Source: Bog-793 sp035625025 (GTDB lineage: Bacteria > Actinomycetota > Acidimicrobiia > Acidimicrobiales > Bog-793). From it: a stretch of 35,815 nt of DNA. Below the pieces are notes generated by a model. The model did no database searches. It had not been told where the DNA came from and worked only from the letters and a program-made list of their open reading frames with translations. Made by a program: the position numbers and the translations under genes. The stretch is from positions 1 to 35,815 of the forward strand of contig DASPQJ010000034.1 of the NCBI GenBank assembly GCA_035625025.1, read 5' to 3'. Positions 16,683 to 24,821 of the stretch are shown here, piece by piece; positions within the stretch are counted from its first letter, which is position 1, and every line of letters starts with the position of its first letter.

Positions 16683-17987
16683 ATGGCGGAGCGCTTTTTC
16701 GTCGAGACGCTCGGCTGTCCGAAGAATGAGGTCGATTCGGACAAGCTCGTCGGGTCCCTCCTCGCGGAGGGCTATGAGCTCGCGGCCGCGATCCCTGATG
16801 CGGACCTCATAGTCGTTAACACCTGTGCCTTCATCGAAGCCGCGCGTATTGAATCGATCGAGGTGATTCTCGAGGCGTCGCGCAACCGACGCCCAGGTGC
16901 CCGACTCGTCGTGACGGGTTGTCTGGCCGCTCGCTTTGGCGCGACGCTGGCCCTGGCTCTTGGGGAGGCTGACGCGGTGATCGATGTCGGGGTCCCCGTG
17001 CACCTCGGCGGAGCGCGCTGGCGCCAGCGGGGCCAGCGTTCCATCTCGAAGGGCTTTCTCGATCTGCCGCGCCCCCCCGCGCAAGCCCCATGGGCCTACG
17101 TCAAAGTTGCTGATGGCTGCGATCGTCGGTGCGGCTTCTGCGCGATTCCTCAATTCCGAGGGCCGCTGTGTTCGCGAAGCGAAGACGCCATCCTGGCAGA
17201 AATCGACGCACTCGGCGCGGCCGAGGTCGTGCTCGTCGCCCAGGACCTCGCTTCGTATGGGAAGGACCTGGGCCGGGTCGGGGCTCTCGTCGATCTGGTC
17301 GCGGCTGTCGCCTCGCGTGTCTATCGAGTGCGGTTGTTGTATCTGCGCCCCTCGGCACTTGACGACCAGCTCGTCGACGCCATCGTCGCGACAGGAGTTC
17401 CGTATTTCGACCTGTCGCTTCAGCATGTTTCGCGTCCATTGCTGAAGCGCATGCGGCGTTGCGGCGCCGCGGAAGAATTCCTAGACCGGATCGACAAGAT
17501 CCGAGCGCTCGCCCCGCAGGCGGCGTTTCGCAGCTCATTCATCCTTGGCTATCCCGGCGAGACGGAGGCCGACCATGATGTGCTGCTCGAGTTCCTGCAG
17601 GCGGCCGACCTCGACTGGGCTGGTTTTCTTGTGTTCTCAGCGGAGGAGGGGACGTACGCCGCAACGCTCGAGAACGCGGTGCCTGAGTCGCTTGCGGTCG
17701 AACGCCTGAGGGAGTGCACCGAGCTGCAGGACGAGATCACTGCCCGTCGCCGTCGCGCGCTCGTCGGCTCGACCGTGGAAGTTCTCGTCGATGAGCTCGG
17801 GGTGGGAAGGTCGCATCGAGAAGCACCGGAGATCGATGGAGTGATCCGCCTGCCTGCACAATACGAGAAGGGAGCAGTGTGTCGGGTCCGGATCGATGCT
17901 GCTGCTGGACCGGACGTTGAGGGTTCCGTCGTCGACGGGACAGTCCGCTCTCCGCGGTGGCCGATGGCAGTGGGTTCGTCTCAGTGA
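16683..17987 (+). CDS. rimO: Ribosomal protein S12 methylthiotransferase
   Basis: Radical-SAM methylthiotransferase that modifies the conserved Asp of ribosomal protein S12. The N-terminal MTTase domain supplies three cluster cysteines: VETLGCPKNEVDSD (Cys12), VVNTCAFIEAA and VVTGCLAARFG. The radical-SAM CxxxCxxC is in GCDRRCGFCAIP. GYPGETEADHD and the C-terminal TRAM domain (from about residue 360) complete the architecture. S12-specific features such as CPKN and LYLRPS favour RimO over MiaB. The 434-residue length is normal. Start is ATG 16683 with little ribosome-site signal. The stop overlaps the GTG start of pgsA (GTGA), and rimO-pgsA-cinA is a common actinobacterial order. Confidence 0.94.
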   Translation: MAERFFVETLGCPKNEVDSDKLVGSLLAEGYELAAAIPDADLIVVNTCAFIEAARIESIEVILEASRNRRPGARLVVTGCLAARFGATLALALGEADAVIDVGVPVHLGGARWRQRGQRSISKGFLDLPRPPAQAPWAYVKVADGCDRRCGFCAIPQFRGPLCSRSEDAILAEIDALGAAEVVLVAQDLASYGKDLGRVGALVDLVAAVASRVYRVRLLYLRPSALDDQLVDAIVATGVPYFDLSLQHVSRPLLKRMRRCGAAEEFLDRIDKIRALAPQAAFRSSFILGYPGETEADHDVLLEFLQAADLDWAGFLVFSAEEGTYAATLENAVPESLAVERLRECTELQDEITARRRRALVGSTVEVLVDELGVGRSHREAPEIDGVIRLPAQYEKGAVCRVRIDAAAGPDVEGSVVDGTVRSPRWPMAVGSSQ

Positions 17988-18586
17988 ACAGATCGCGCCC
18001 GTTCTTCGGGCCGTCGGCGTTGCTGACGCCCGCGAACGGCCTCACCTTTGCGCGCCTCGTCGGAGCGCCCGTGCTCGCGGTAATGACAATCGACATCGGC
18101 CCCGTGTCTTGGCTGCTTTGGGCATTGTGGACGCTCTTTTGTCTGTCAGATTCACTGGACGGTTACATCGCGCGCCAGCACGGAACAACCCGATCGGGAG
18201 CCTTTCTTGATCCTCTAGCTGACAAGTTCCTAGTCCTCGGCGCGCTGAGCGCGCTGAGCGCGCAAGGCGTAGTCGGCATCTTGCCGGTCGCGATTATCGG
18301 GGCGCGCGAAATTGCGATGAGCGCTTTCCGGGTGACGGCTGGACGCCAGGGAATCTCCGTTCCGGCCCGTCCGCTCGCGAAGCTGAAGACACTGGCGCAG
18401 GACATCGCTATCGCCGGGGCGTTCTTCCCGCCGATCGGCCAGAGCCACAGGGGAGCGGTGGCGGTAGCCCTCTGGGTCGCTGTGGCACTGACGCTCGCTA
18501 CGGGATTCGAGTACTTTCTCGATGCCCGACGCGATCTGCGCAACCGCGTGGCCCAAAGTGCAGTTACGAGTTCACAGGGAGCGTGA
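17984..18586 (+). CDS. pgsA: CDP-diacylglycerol--glycerol-3-phosphate 3-phosphatidyltransferase
   Basis: Makes phosphatidylglycerol phosphate from CDP-diacylglycerol and glycerol 3-phosphate in the membrane. The complete CDP-alcohol phosphotransferase motif D-x2-DG-x2-AR-x8-G-x3-D-x3-D is visible from Asp56 to Asp80 (DSLDGYIARQHG ... GAFLDPLAD). Several hydrophobic segments surround it. The N-terminal LTPANGLTFARLVGAPVL is typical of PgsA. Start GTG 17984 overlaps the rimO stop by four bases; an in-frame GTG at 17957 would add nine residues and is less likely. Length is 200 residues. Some actinobacterial paralogues use inositol phosphate instead, but the context rimO-pgsA-cinA favours PgsA. 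Confidence 0.91.
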   Translation: MNRSRPFFGPSALLTPANGLTFARLVGAPVLAVMTIDIGPVSWLLWALWTLFCLSDSLDGYIARQHGTTRSGAFLDPLADKFLVLGALSALSAQGVVGILPVAIIGAREIAMSAFRVTAGRQGISVPARPLAKLKTLAQDIAIAGAFFPPIGQSHRGAVAVALWVAVALTLATGFEYFLDARRDLRNRVAQSAVTSSQGA

Positions 18587-18593
18587 CGGCGAA

Positions 18594-19841
18594 GTGCGTG
18601 CCGAGGTTGTCGCAGTCGGGACAGAGCTGTTACTCGGTCAAGTAATTGACACGAACTCGGCCTGGATCGCAGAAGGGCTGGCTGCTGTCGCTGTCGATTG
18701 CAACTATCAGACCACGGTTGGCGACAACGTCGCGCGCATCAGCGAGGTCCTCAAGGTCGCTCTGGCGCGCTCAGACGCGGTCGTGGTCTGCGGAGGTCTC
18801 GGTCCGACTCCGGACGACGTCACTCGGGAGGCACTCGCCGAGGTCATGAGCGTCGCACTCGAACGCGATCCGGAGGCTCTCAAACTCGTTGAGCAGGCTT
18901 TTCACGCGCGTCACCGGGAGATGTCTCCGAGCAACAAACGCCAGGCTGAGCTGCCCGAGGGAGCCCATCTCATCGCGCAGCGGATCGGCACCGCCCCGGG
19001 GCTGGTCTGCCCCGTGGGCGAACGCGTCATCTATGCACTGCCAGGCGTGCCCGACGAGATGAAAGAGATGTTCGAGCGCGCGGTGCTGCCGGACCTTCGG
19101 GAACGTTCGGGAGCACCGGGTGTGATCGCGAGCCGAGTGCTACGGACGTGGGGAATCGGAGAATCGCAACTCGGAGAAATGGTCGCGCCGCGACTTGCGA
19201 TTCTCGACAGGGTCGGGGAGGGTGGGCCGACGATCGCATTTTTGGCACGTGGGCTCGAGGGAATACAGCTCCGCGTGACCGCGAAGGCTGCCACCTTGCA
19301 AACCGCGCGGGCAACGCTCGACCGTGAGGAAGCAGCGCTGCGTGAGCTGATCGGCGACGGGATCTTCGGGGTCGACGACGAGACGATGGCAGTTCGTATC
19401 GGTGCATTGTTGATTGCGCGTGATCGGACCCTCGCCGTCGCAGAGTCCTACACGGGTGGACTCGTGGCGTCGTGCCTCGTCTCGGCGCCTGGCGCGAGTA
19501 GGTGGTTCCGAGGTGGCGTCGTCGCCTACGCGAGCAGCGCGAAACGAGCCTTTCTCGGTCTCGGTGAGGGTCCGGTCGTGAGCTCAGACGCGGTCGCGGC
19601 GATGGCAAGCGGCGTCCGCCGCCTCATGGGCGCGGACGTCGGGCTCGCTACCACTGGTGTTGCGGGGCCGGAGACCCAGGAGGGGTTGCCCGCTGGAACC
19701 GCTTTTGCGGGGATCGCGCTGGATGGTCACGAGCCCGAAGTGGTGTCCTTCACGCTCTTCGGCGAGCGGCAGCGAATCCGAGAACTGGGTGCGATGAATA
19801 GCCTGGACTGGCTGCGGCGGGGTCTCGAAGCGGAGGGGTAG
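18594..19841 (+). CDS. cinA: CinA family protein (nicotinamide-nucleotide amidase / ADP-ribose pyrophosphatase-like)
   Basis: Two-domain CinA. The N-terminal MoaB/MogA-like domain (residues 1-170) opens with AEVVAVGTELLLGQVIDTNS and has CGGLGPTPDDVTREA. The C-terminal amidase domain (from about residue 260) has LAVAESYTGGLVASCL, VVAYASSAKRAFLG, and TTGVAGPETQEGLPAGTAF. The C-terminal domain of this family deamidates nicotinamide mononucleotide to recycle NAD; the N-terminal domain is linked to ADP-ribose hydrolysis. The start GTG 18594 (VRAEVVAVG) gives 415 residues, the usual length. It begins eight bases after pgsA, and GGAG at 18578 may serve as ribosome site. In related genomes cinA often precedes recA; here two other genes intervene. 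Confidence 0.93.
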   Translation: MRAEVVAVGTELLLGQVIDTNSAWIAEGLAAVAVDCNYQTTVGDNVARISEVLKVALARSDAVVVCGGLGPTPDDVTREALAEVMSVALERDPEALKLVEQAFHARHREMSPSNKRQAELPEGAHLIAQRIGTAPGLVCPVGERVIYALPGVPDEMKEMFERAVLPDLRERSGAPGVIASRVLRTWGIGESQLGEMVAPRLAILDRVGEGGPTIAFLARGLEGIQLRVTAKAATLQTARATLDREEAALRELIGDGIFGVDDETMAVRIGALLIARDRTLAVAESYTGGLVASCLVSAPGASRWFRGGVVAYASSAKRAFLGLGEGPVVSSDAVAAMASGVRRLMGADVGLATTGVAGPETQEGLPAGTAFAGIALDGHEPEVVSFTLFGERQRIRELGAMNSLDWLRRGLEAEG

Positions 19842-19992
19842 TCGCTGTCGTGGGCCCGGTCCGATCGGCCCACCGTCGGGACGGGAATGCCGGCGAGAAT
19901 CGGACGTTGTCCGTCGCGGGACTCGATGCAGTTGGTACTTGCTGCAGTCATTTGGTCGTTACGTGGTGATCCGTCCTCTTCTATCGCTTTCA

Positions 19993-20028
19993 TTGCCCGA
20001 GAGACCGACGGGACGTACGGTTGGTCGA
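19993..20028 (+). promoter_or_regulatory. Promoter with leaderless start for the PIG-L gene
   Basis: TTGCCC (19993-19998), a 17-bp spacer, and TACGGT (20016-20021) form a recognisable sigma-70-type promoter. Six bases later lies ATG 20028, so the transcript would begin at the start codon. This is the best -35/-10 pair among the leaderless candidates here. It indicates that the inserted pair of genes has its own promoter. Confidence 0.6.
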
Positions 20029-20729
20029 TGGGGCGCGTTTACCGAGTGGTTTCGCCGCATTTGGACGACGCGGTTCTCAGTTGTGCGGTATTCCTCGCGG
20101 CAAACCCCGGATCGGTTGTCACAACCGTGTTCGCGGGTGGACCAGCTTCGGTGAGCCCATTGACCGAATGGGACGCGGCCACCAGGTATTTCCAGGACGG
20201 TGACGACGTGATCGCTGAGCGCCGACGCGAAGACCGACGATCCGCGGAGTTGCTGGGCGCTGAAACAGAGCATCTGTCTTTCTGGGACGAGCAGTACCGG
20301 CACAAGCGGTATGGCTACGAGGGGCCCGAGGGCGCTGCATTACTCGCTGCCATAGGCAACGACCTGAAGCGGCTCGCGTCACAGCAACGAGTCGAATCAT
20401 GGCTGGTGCCCCTTGGGCTCGGCCACGTCGACCACCGCCTGACCGCGCTCGCAAGTCTTGATGTCGCCGTCACTCACGACATCCAGTGTTATGTGTACGA
20501 AGAGCTTCCCTACTACCAGGAACTTGCAAAAGAGGTCGCCGACCAAATTCGCAATCTCGGGAGTCGCGGATTGCGTCTGGTCGAGGATGACTCGCTGCGA
20601 TCCGATGACAACCGATCGCTGAAGATGGCTGCAGTGAGGTGCCACCGGTCCCAGCTGCAAGCGCTCGGACGTCGTGTGCGGAGAGCGGTCCGAGGTCCGG
20701 AGCGGATTTGGAAGGTCGAGCCGGTGTAA
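20028..20729 (+). CDS. PIG-L family N-deacetylase
   Basis: Zinc-dependent deacetylase of the PIG-L/LmbE family, which removes acetyl groups from N-acetylglucosaminyl or related amide substrates (GlcNAc-PI, mycothiol and bacillithiol precursors, teicoplanin). The metal site is visible as SPHLDDAVLSC (His11, Asp13, Asp14), with the distal ligand in GLGHVDHR (His133, His136). The 233-residue length is typical. ATG 20028 is chosen because it follows a -10 box by six bases and opens straight into the conserved strand; the open frame upstream to 19887 has no family similarity. The glycosyltransferase downstream suggests a glycoconjugate substrate rather than mycothiol, but this is inference. Confidence 0.83.
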   Translation: MGRVYRVVSPHLDDAVLSCAVFLAANPGSVVTTVFAGGPASVSPLTEWDAATRYFQDGDDVIAERRREDRRSAELLGAETEHLSFWDEQYRHKRYGYEGPEGAALLAAIGNDLKRLASQQRVESWLVPLGLGHVDHRLTALASLDVAVTHDIQCYVYEELPYYQELAKEVADQIRNLGSRGLRLVEDDSLRSDDNRSLKMAAVRCHRSQLQALGRRVRRAVRGPERIWKVEPV

Positions 20730-20871
20730 AACTTGACAGGAATCGCGCCGGTTCAAGTTGCGGCCGAGTGTGTGCCACCCCGGGTGTCGGTAACGTTATA
20801 CGTGAGGGTGTCGACACGGCATCCGTGGCGGTTCCCTGGCGAAGTTATGTCTCTGCCGCGCCAAGCACGGG

Positions 20872-22068
20872 ATGGGAGATATGACGGCTCGGCACTCCTG
20901 GCGAAATCCACGCGTTCTCCACGTGATAGTCGGCCATGGGCTACCGACGTACTTTCTCAACGCCGTGCGCTCCGTGCGTGCAGCTGTCCCTCTAGACGAG
21001 ATCCTCGTGATTGACAACGCGAGCCCCGACGAGGCGCTACGCCAAGAGCTCTCGCGAATAGGCAAGGCAGACGACCGCATGCAAGTCGTGCTGAGGGACG
21101 TCAACGATTTCCACTTGAACGGTAAGGTGGGCAGCCTCTACGCGGCGTATGAGGTGGCAATCGCCTACGCGCTCGAACGGCACTACGACCTGCTCCACCT
21201 GGTCCAGGCTGACTTTCAGATGCTGTGGTGGGACGGCGACGTGGTGGCGAAATCCTTAGAACTGTTCGAAGCTCACCCGAACTGCGTCAACATCCAAACT
21301 CTCTTGCTGTCCAAGGACAAACTGTTGGCCAACGAGCTCGCGGAATCGACGACGCCAGGGGTTTTCAAATTGCGAAAATACGGTCTTACTGACACGGGTC
21401 TCTACCATCTTGGGCGGTGGGAAACCAAGGGTCTGCGTTTTGACGACGATGAGCGCGTTCACGCGCAGCGCTACCTCGATGACGGGATGGAAGTCCTGTG
21501 TCACCCTTGGCCGACGGATGCTCCGCTCCCGTGGCCCGCCGCGATGAGACGTGGACGGCAGAAAGGCCGGGAGGTCCGAACTGGCAAGCCGTTTCTCCTC
21601 CGGCCGATATCTCCCGAGACCATCGCTGGGATGAAACAGCCCGCTTGCCGGACGTGGCTCGAAGACGTCTGCATCCCGTGGGGGTGGGTGTGTCTAACAC
21701 CGATGTTGGTGACGACATTGGATTCAGTCGACTACTGGGCGCTGCGTTACCGCGATATGAAAGAAAACGGTCTGTCTCATCTCCTGCCGGGGCTCGAAAC
21801 GCGAGGAGTCACCTGGGGTCAGTTGGTGCGTTCGCGGCCACCGTTTCAGCACCGCCCGTCAATTACTCAGCTATTTTTCACGGTTCCAGCTCGACAGGTG
21901 GGAAGACGTCTCCGGTCTCTTCCGAGACCCTGGTACCGCAGTTCGCGTGGCTCGGTGGGATCGCCCTCCCAGGCGACGCACGACGTCGCGGTCTCCCCAT
22001 CAGCTCCTCCAACGCGCTGTTTCCCTGCCAGCCCGCCGAAGGATTCCCAGCACGTTCGGCGATCCTGA
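20872..22068 (+). CDS. GT-A-type glycosyltransferase (GT2-like)
   Basis: A 398-residue protein whose first third resembles GT2 family enzymes. LHVIVGHGLPTYFLNAVRSV, then EILVIDNASPDEALRQEL, is the nucleotide-sugar strand with its acidic DNASP. LHLVQADFQMLWWDGDVV contains the position where the DxD metal motif normally sits, here the unusual Q-A-D. The C-terminal 70 residues are low-complexity and Ser/Pro/Arg-rich. The start is ATG 20872 or 20881; GGGAG lies between them, too close to the second. The region before it (20730-20871) has no clear promoter. It follows the PIG-L deacetylase and probably forms a small glycan-modifying unit with it. The acceptor is unknown. Confidence 0.72.
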   Translation: MGDMTARHSWRNPRVLHVIVGHGLPTYFLNAVRSVRAAVPLDEILVIDNASPDEALRQELSRIGKADDRMQVVLRDVNDFHLNGKVGSLYAAYEVAIAYALERHYDLLHLVQADFQMLWWDGDVVAKSLELFEAHPNCVNIQTLLLSKDKLLANELAESTTPGVFKLRKYGLTDTGLYHLGRWETKGLRFDDDERVHAQRYLDDGMEVLCHPWPTDAPLPWPAAMRRGRQKGREVRTGKPFLLRPISPETIAGMKQPACRTWLEDVCIPWGWVCLTPMLVTTLDSVDYWALRYRDMKENGLSHLLPGLETRGVTWGQLVRSRPPFQHRPSITQLFFTVPARQVGRRLRSLPRPWYRSSRGSVGSPSQATHDVAVSPSAPPTRCFPASPPKDSQHVRRS

Positions 22069-22187
22069 CGTAACGGCTCCATCGGTCGGAGCCGCGTCGA
22101 GGGATTCCATGTGATGGCTAGGGAGAAGTTCGATCTTGAGGGATGAGCGCGGCTGGACCAGCGTTTCTATCGCCACACAATCCACTG

Positions 22188-22203
22188 TCGAACATGCGTT
22201 CGC
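22188..22203 (+). promoter_or_regulatory. LexA (SOS) box upstream of recA
   Basis: TCGAACATGCGTTCGC fits the actinobacterial LexA operator TCGAAC-N4-GTTCGA at all but the last base. It lies 134 bp upstream of the recA ATG. A -10-like TACACT follows at 22207-22212, so LexA bound here would cover the -35 region. Damage induction of recA is therefore expected. Confidence 0.82.
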
Positions 22204-22336
22204 AACTACACTGATGAAAGTTCCGCCGGGAGCGCATGATCTCGGAGGGTGCGGTCTTAGCGATACAGCGAGGTCGTAGCCTGCGGGGCCGCCCGGTTGA
22301 TAGCTCGGTGACGTAGGTGATGGAAAGCGAGGGGCG

Positions 22337-23380
22337 ATGGAGCGGGACAAGGCACTCGAGACAACGCTCGGCCAGATCGAGAAGCAGTTCGGGAAGGGCT
22401 CGGTGATGCGAATGGGCGAGAGCCTTACCCTGGGCATTGAAGCGATCTCCACCGGTGCTATGTCGCTGGACCTCGCACTCGGTGTCGGTGGTCTGCCGCG
22501 AGGTCGCATCGTCGAGGTCTTTGGCCCAGAGTCGTCTGGCAAATCGACCCTCGCCCTCCATGTCGTCGCGGAGGCTCAACGCAACGGTGGCGTTTGCGCC
22601 TACATCGACGCGGAACACGCCCTCGATCCCGTCTACGCGAAGGCGATCGGTGTCGACATCGACGAGCTCCTCATCTCCCAACCGGACAACGGCGAGCAAG
22701 CGCTGGAGATCGCTGACATGCTTATCCGCTCTGGTGCGATCGACGTCCTTGTCATCGACTCGGTAGCAGCGTTGACCCCCCGTGCGGAGATCGAAGGTGA
22801 GATGGGGGACTCGCACGTCGGACTGCAGGCCCGACTGATGTCCCAAGCCTTGCGCAAGCTGACCGGGACCTTGAGTAAGTCTGACACGATCGCCCTGTTC
22901 ATCAACCAATTGCGCGAGAAGATCGGCGTGATCTACGGCTCGCCCGAGGTGACTCCGGGAGGCCGAGCACTGAAGTTCTATGCGTCGGTGCGTCTCGACA
23001 TCCGGCGGGTCGAGTCGATCAAGGACGGCGCCGAGATTGTCGGGAGCCGCACGCGGGTGAAGGTCGTGAAGAATAAGTGCGCGCCTCCTTTCCGTTCCGC
23101 GGAGTTCGACATCATGTACGGCCAGGGCATCAGCCGGGAAGGCTCCATCCTCGACGTCGCCGTCGACCTCGGGATCGTGAAGAAGTCCGGCGCCTGGTAC
23201 ACCTACGAAGGTGAACAGCTCGGCCAGGGTCGGGAGAATGCCAAACAGTTCCTCAGAGAGAGTCCTGAGCTCGTCGTAGAGATCGACGAGCGAATCCGCC
23301 AGACGGTGGCGGCGGTCGCCGCTGACGTCCCGCTCGGCGCGGGAATCGGTGACGACGAGCCGATCTCGCTCGAGGGCTGA
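22337..23380 (+). CDS. recA: Recombinase RecA
   Basis: Strand-exchange ATPase of homologous recombination and co-protease for LexA cleavage. The Walker A GPESSGKST starts at residue 63 and the Walker B is DVLVIDSVAALTP. The DNA-binding L1/L2 and signature region reads ALFINQLREKIGVIYGSPE, then TPGGRALKFYASVRLD. No intein interrupts it. The 347-residue length is normal. Start ATG 22337 follows GAGGGG at suitable spacing. The leader of about 120 bases after the SOS-box promoter holds no obvious gene. recX, usually next to recA in actinobacteria, is absent; a DsbA-fold gene converges instead with a gap of only 13 bp. Confidence 0.98.
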   Translation: MERDKALETTLGQIEKQFGKGSVMRMGESLTLGIEAISTGAMSLDLALGVGGLPRGRIVEVFGPESSGKSTLALHVVAEAQRNGGVCAYIDAEHALDPVYAKAIGVDIDELLISQPDNGEQALEIADMLIRSGAIDVLVIDSVAALTPRAEIEGEMGDSHVGLQARLMSQALRKLTGTLSKSDTIALFINQLREKIGVIYGSPEVTPGGRALKFYASVRLDIRRVESIKDGAEIVGSRTRVKVVKNKCAPPFRSAEFDIMYGQGISREGSILDVAVDLGIVKKSGAWYTYEGEQLGQGRENAKQFLRESPELVVEIDERIRQTVAAVAADVPLGAGIGDDEPISLEG

Positions 23381-23398
23381 GTTCCTCAAACCCTCAGC
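23376..23398. terminator. Short hairpin spanning both convergent stop codons
   Basis: GCTGAG (23376-23381) and CTCAGC (23393-23398) flank 11 bases. The recA stop lies in the left arm and the stop of the opposing DsbA-like gene in the right arm. The stem is only 6 bp with no T-run, so terminator function is tentative. Confidence 0.35.
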
Positions 23399-24005
23399 GG
23401 GGAATCGAGGTGTGCTTGAACTCGTTGAGTTCGGGATGGTCGACGAGGAGCTCGAGCAAGCGTTCGATCGTCGCCAAGGCGAGTTCCGCGTCGTCCCGGG
23501 GACGGGTCATAATCCGGACGAAGACAGCTAGTTGACCGACGATGAAAGTCGGCACGCCAAAGACCGCATGGTCTCGCACCGCGGCTTCGTGCTCGTTCCG
23601 AACGAGGTCGAAGGGCCAGCCGGCGGCAAGCTCGGCGAAGACGGCAGCGTCGTCGACACCCGCACGGGCCAGAGCGGCGTGGACGACCTTCTCGTCACGC
23701 AGGTCGCTGCTGTCGTCGTGGCGGGCGGCGAACAGCGACAGGTGCGCTGCCGGGAACAGCTCCACGTAGCGTTCCCGAACAACGATTCCCGCGGCAATAG
23801 CGAGTAACTGATCGCGGGCTCCCGGGTCCTCCCAGACCGGCGTCTCCCCCTCGGCAACATGTGCCTGGCTGAGCGAGAAGGGAAGGAAACGGACGCGGTA
23901 GTCGGCGCCCGCGGCGAGAGCGGTGAGGACGTGTTCGTGCGCGTTGCGAGCGAAGGGACACCGGTAGTCGAACGTGATGGAGAAGTCTCGCCCGGTCGCT
24001 TTCAT
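23394..24005 (-). CDS. DsbA-family thioredoxin-fold protein with a single active-site Cys
   Basis: A 203-residue DsbA/HCCA-isomerase-like protein. The N-terminal strand DFSITFDYRCPFARNAHEHV carries a Cys16-Pro-Phe-Ala motif where redox-active members have CPxC. The cis-proline loop FGVPTFIVG is present near residue 160. Loss of the second Cys argues against disulfide oxidation and for a monothiol reaction such as a glutathione- or mycothiol-type conjugation or reduction. This resembles actinobacterial FrnE/Rv2466c relatives in overall form, but not in the second cysteine. No signal peptide is seen, so it is cytosolic. Start ATG 24005 follows GGAG nine bases upstream. It converges on recA, in the position where recX is often found. 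Confidence 0.8.
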   Translation of the reverse strand: MKATGRDFSITFDYRCPFARNAHEHVLTALAAGADYRVRFLPFSLSQAHVAEGETPVWEDPGARDQLLAIAAGIVVRERYVELFPAAHLSLFAARHDDSSDLRDEKVVHAALARAGVDDAAVFAELAAGWPFDLVRNEHEAAVRDHAVFGVPTFIVGQLAVFVRIMTRPRDDAELALATIERLLELLVDHPELNEFKHTSIPR

Positions 24006-24084
24006 GGCCTGGCTCCGATGGATTGATGGATCCGGCGCGATCCTAGATGGCACAGGCTGTTCTGGTGGCCGCGAGTCAGGGCGG

Positions 24085-24097
24085 TACGATCGGTTCG
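24085..24097 (+). promoter_or_regulatory. -10 box giving a leaderless GNAT transcript
   Basis: TACGAT at 24085-24090, six bases, then GTG 24097. No ribosome site precedes the GTG. The -35 is weak. Same geometry as at ddl, the PIG-L gene and 15997. Confidence 0.55.
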
Positions 24098-24696
24098 TGC
24101 CCGAGGTGCGCCGGGCGACCCCCGAGGACGCGCCCTTTCTCGTGGGTTCGCTCGCGTCCGCGTTCATCGATGACCCAGTCTCGGCCTTCCTTTTCCCGAA
24201 CGCGGCCCGCCGGGAGTCGATCCTCGGCGATGTCTTCGCGTTGCAATTGTCTCGGACCTATCTGCCTCGCGGCGAGGTCTACACGACCGCGGACCGCACA
24301 GGGGCGTCGATGTGGCTGCCCCCGAACTCGGCGATGACGCGCCTGCGCGACCAGCTCGTCTACCTGCGAGTGTCGCTGATCGCCGGACGTTGGCGATCGG
24401 CTCGCCGCCTCACGCTCCTCCTCCAGCGGCTCCGGCCATTGACGGAGCACTACTACCTCGGCACCATCGGCATTGTGCCGGCACAGCAGCGGCGGGGTCT
24501 GGGAACGGCGCTGATGCGGCCGGTCCTGGCGCGATGCGACGCCGCGGGTGTCGGCGCCTACCTGGAATGTTCGCGAGATGCCAATACGCACTTCTACGGC
24601 CAGCTGGGATTCCGCGTCACAAACGAGATCGAGGCGCCAGGTGGCGGTCCGAGGTTGTGGCTCATGTGGCGCGAACCAAACACCTACGAGGCATGA
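24097..24696 (+). CDS. GNAT family N-acetyltransferase
   Basis: A 199-residue GCN5-related acetyltransferase using acetyl-CoA. The N-terminal VRRATPEDAPFLVGSLASAF is the usual opening strand and helix. The acetyl-CoA-binding motif A is YYLGTIGIVPAQQRRGLGTA, with the Q-x2-R/x-GxG/A pattern, and motif B is in YLECSRDANTHFYGQLGFRV. The acceptor is unknown. The start is GTG 24097 (VPEVRRAT), placed at the predicted +1 of a -10 box; open frame upstream to 23974 is antisense to the DsbA-like gene and lacks similarity. It is divergent from the DsbA-like gene and convergent with LysR. Confidence 0.86.
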   Translation: MPEVRRATPEDAPFLVGSLASAFIDDPVSAFLFPNAARRESILGDVFALQLSRTYLPRGEVYTTADRTGASMWLPPNSAMTRLRDQLVYLRVSLIAGRWRSARRLTLLLQRLRPLTEHYYLGTIGIVPAQQRRGLGTALMRPVLARCDAAGVGAYLECSRDANTHFYGQLGFRVTNEIEAPGGGPRLWLMWREPNTYEA

Positions 24697-24742
24697 CGGG
24701 CGCGTCACCCGGGTCCACTCCCCGGGGAGGAGGCGATCCCGA

Positions 24743-24789
24743 GACCTCTTTTCGACTTCTGCCGCCTCGGTCGAACCGTGCCGGAGGTC
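24743..24789. terminator. Nested inverted repeat between convergent genes
   Basis: GACCTC (24743-24748) pairs with GAGGTC (24784-24789), and inside it TTCGAC (24751-24756) with GTCGAA (24770-24775). It lies between the GNAT and LysR stops. A 12-bp palindrome CTCCCCGGGGAG is also present just upstream, near 24718-24729. Candidate bidirectional terminator without a T-run. Confidence 0.35.
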
Positions 24790-24821
24790 GCCCCCCGGGA
24801 GGACGCCTGGTCTCGTCGGGC

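Noticed and set aside
16398..17426. 342-codon minus-strand open frame
   Set aside because: Antisense to rimO and the end of the 15997 gene; no domain.
22118..23389. 423-codon minus-strand open frame
   Set aside because: Antisense to recA.
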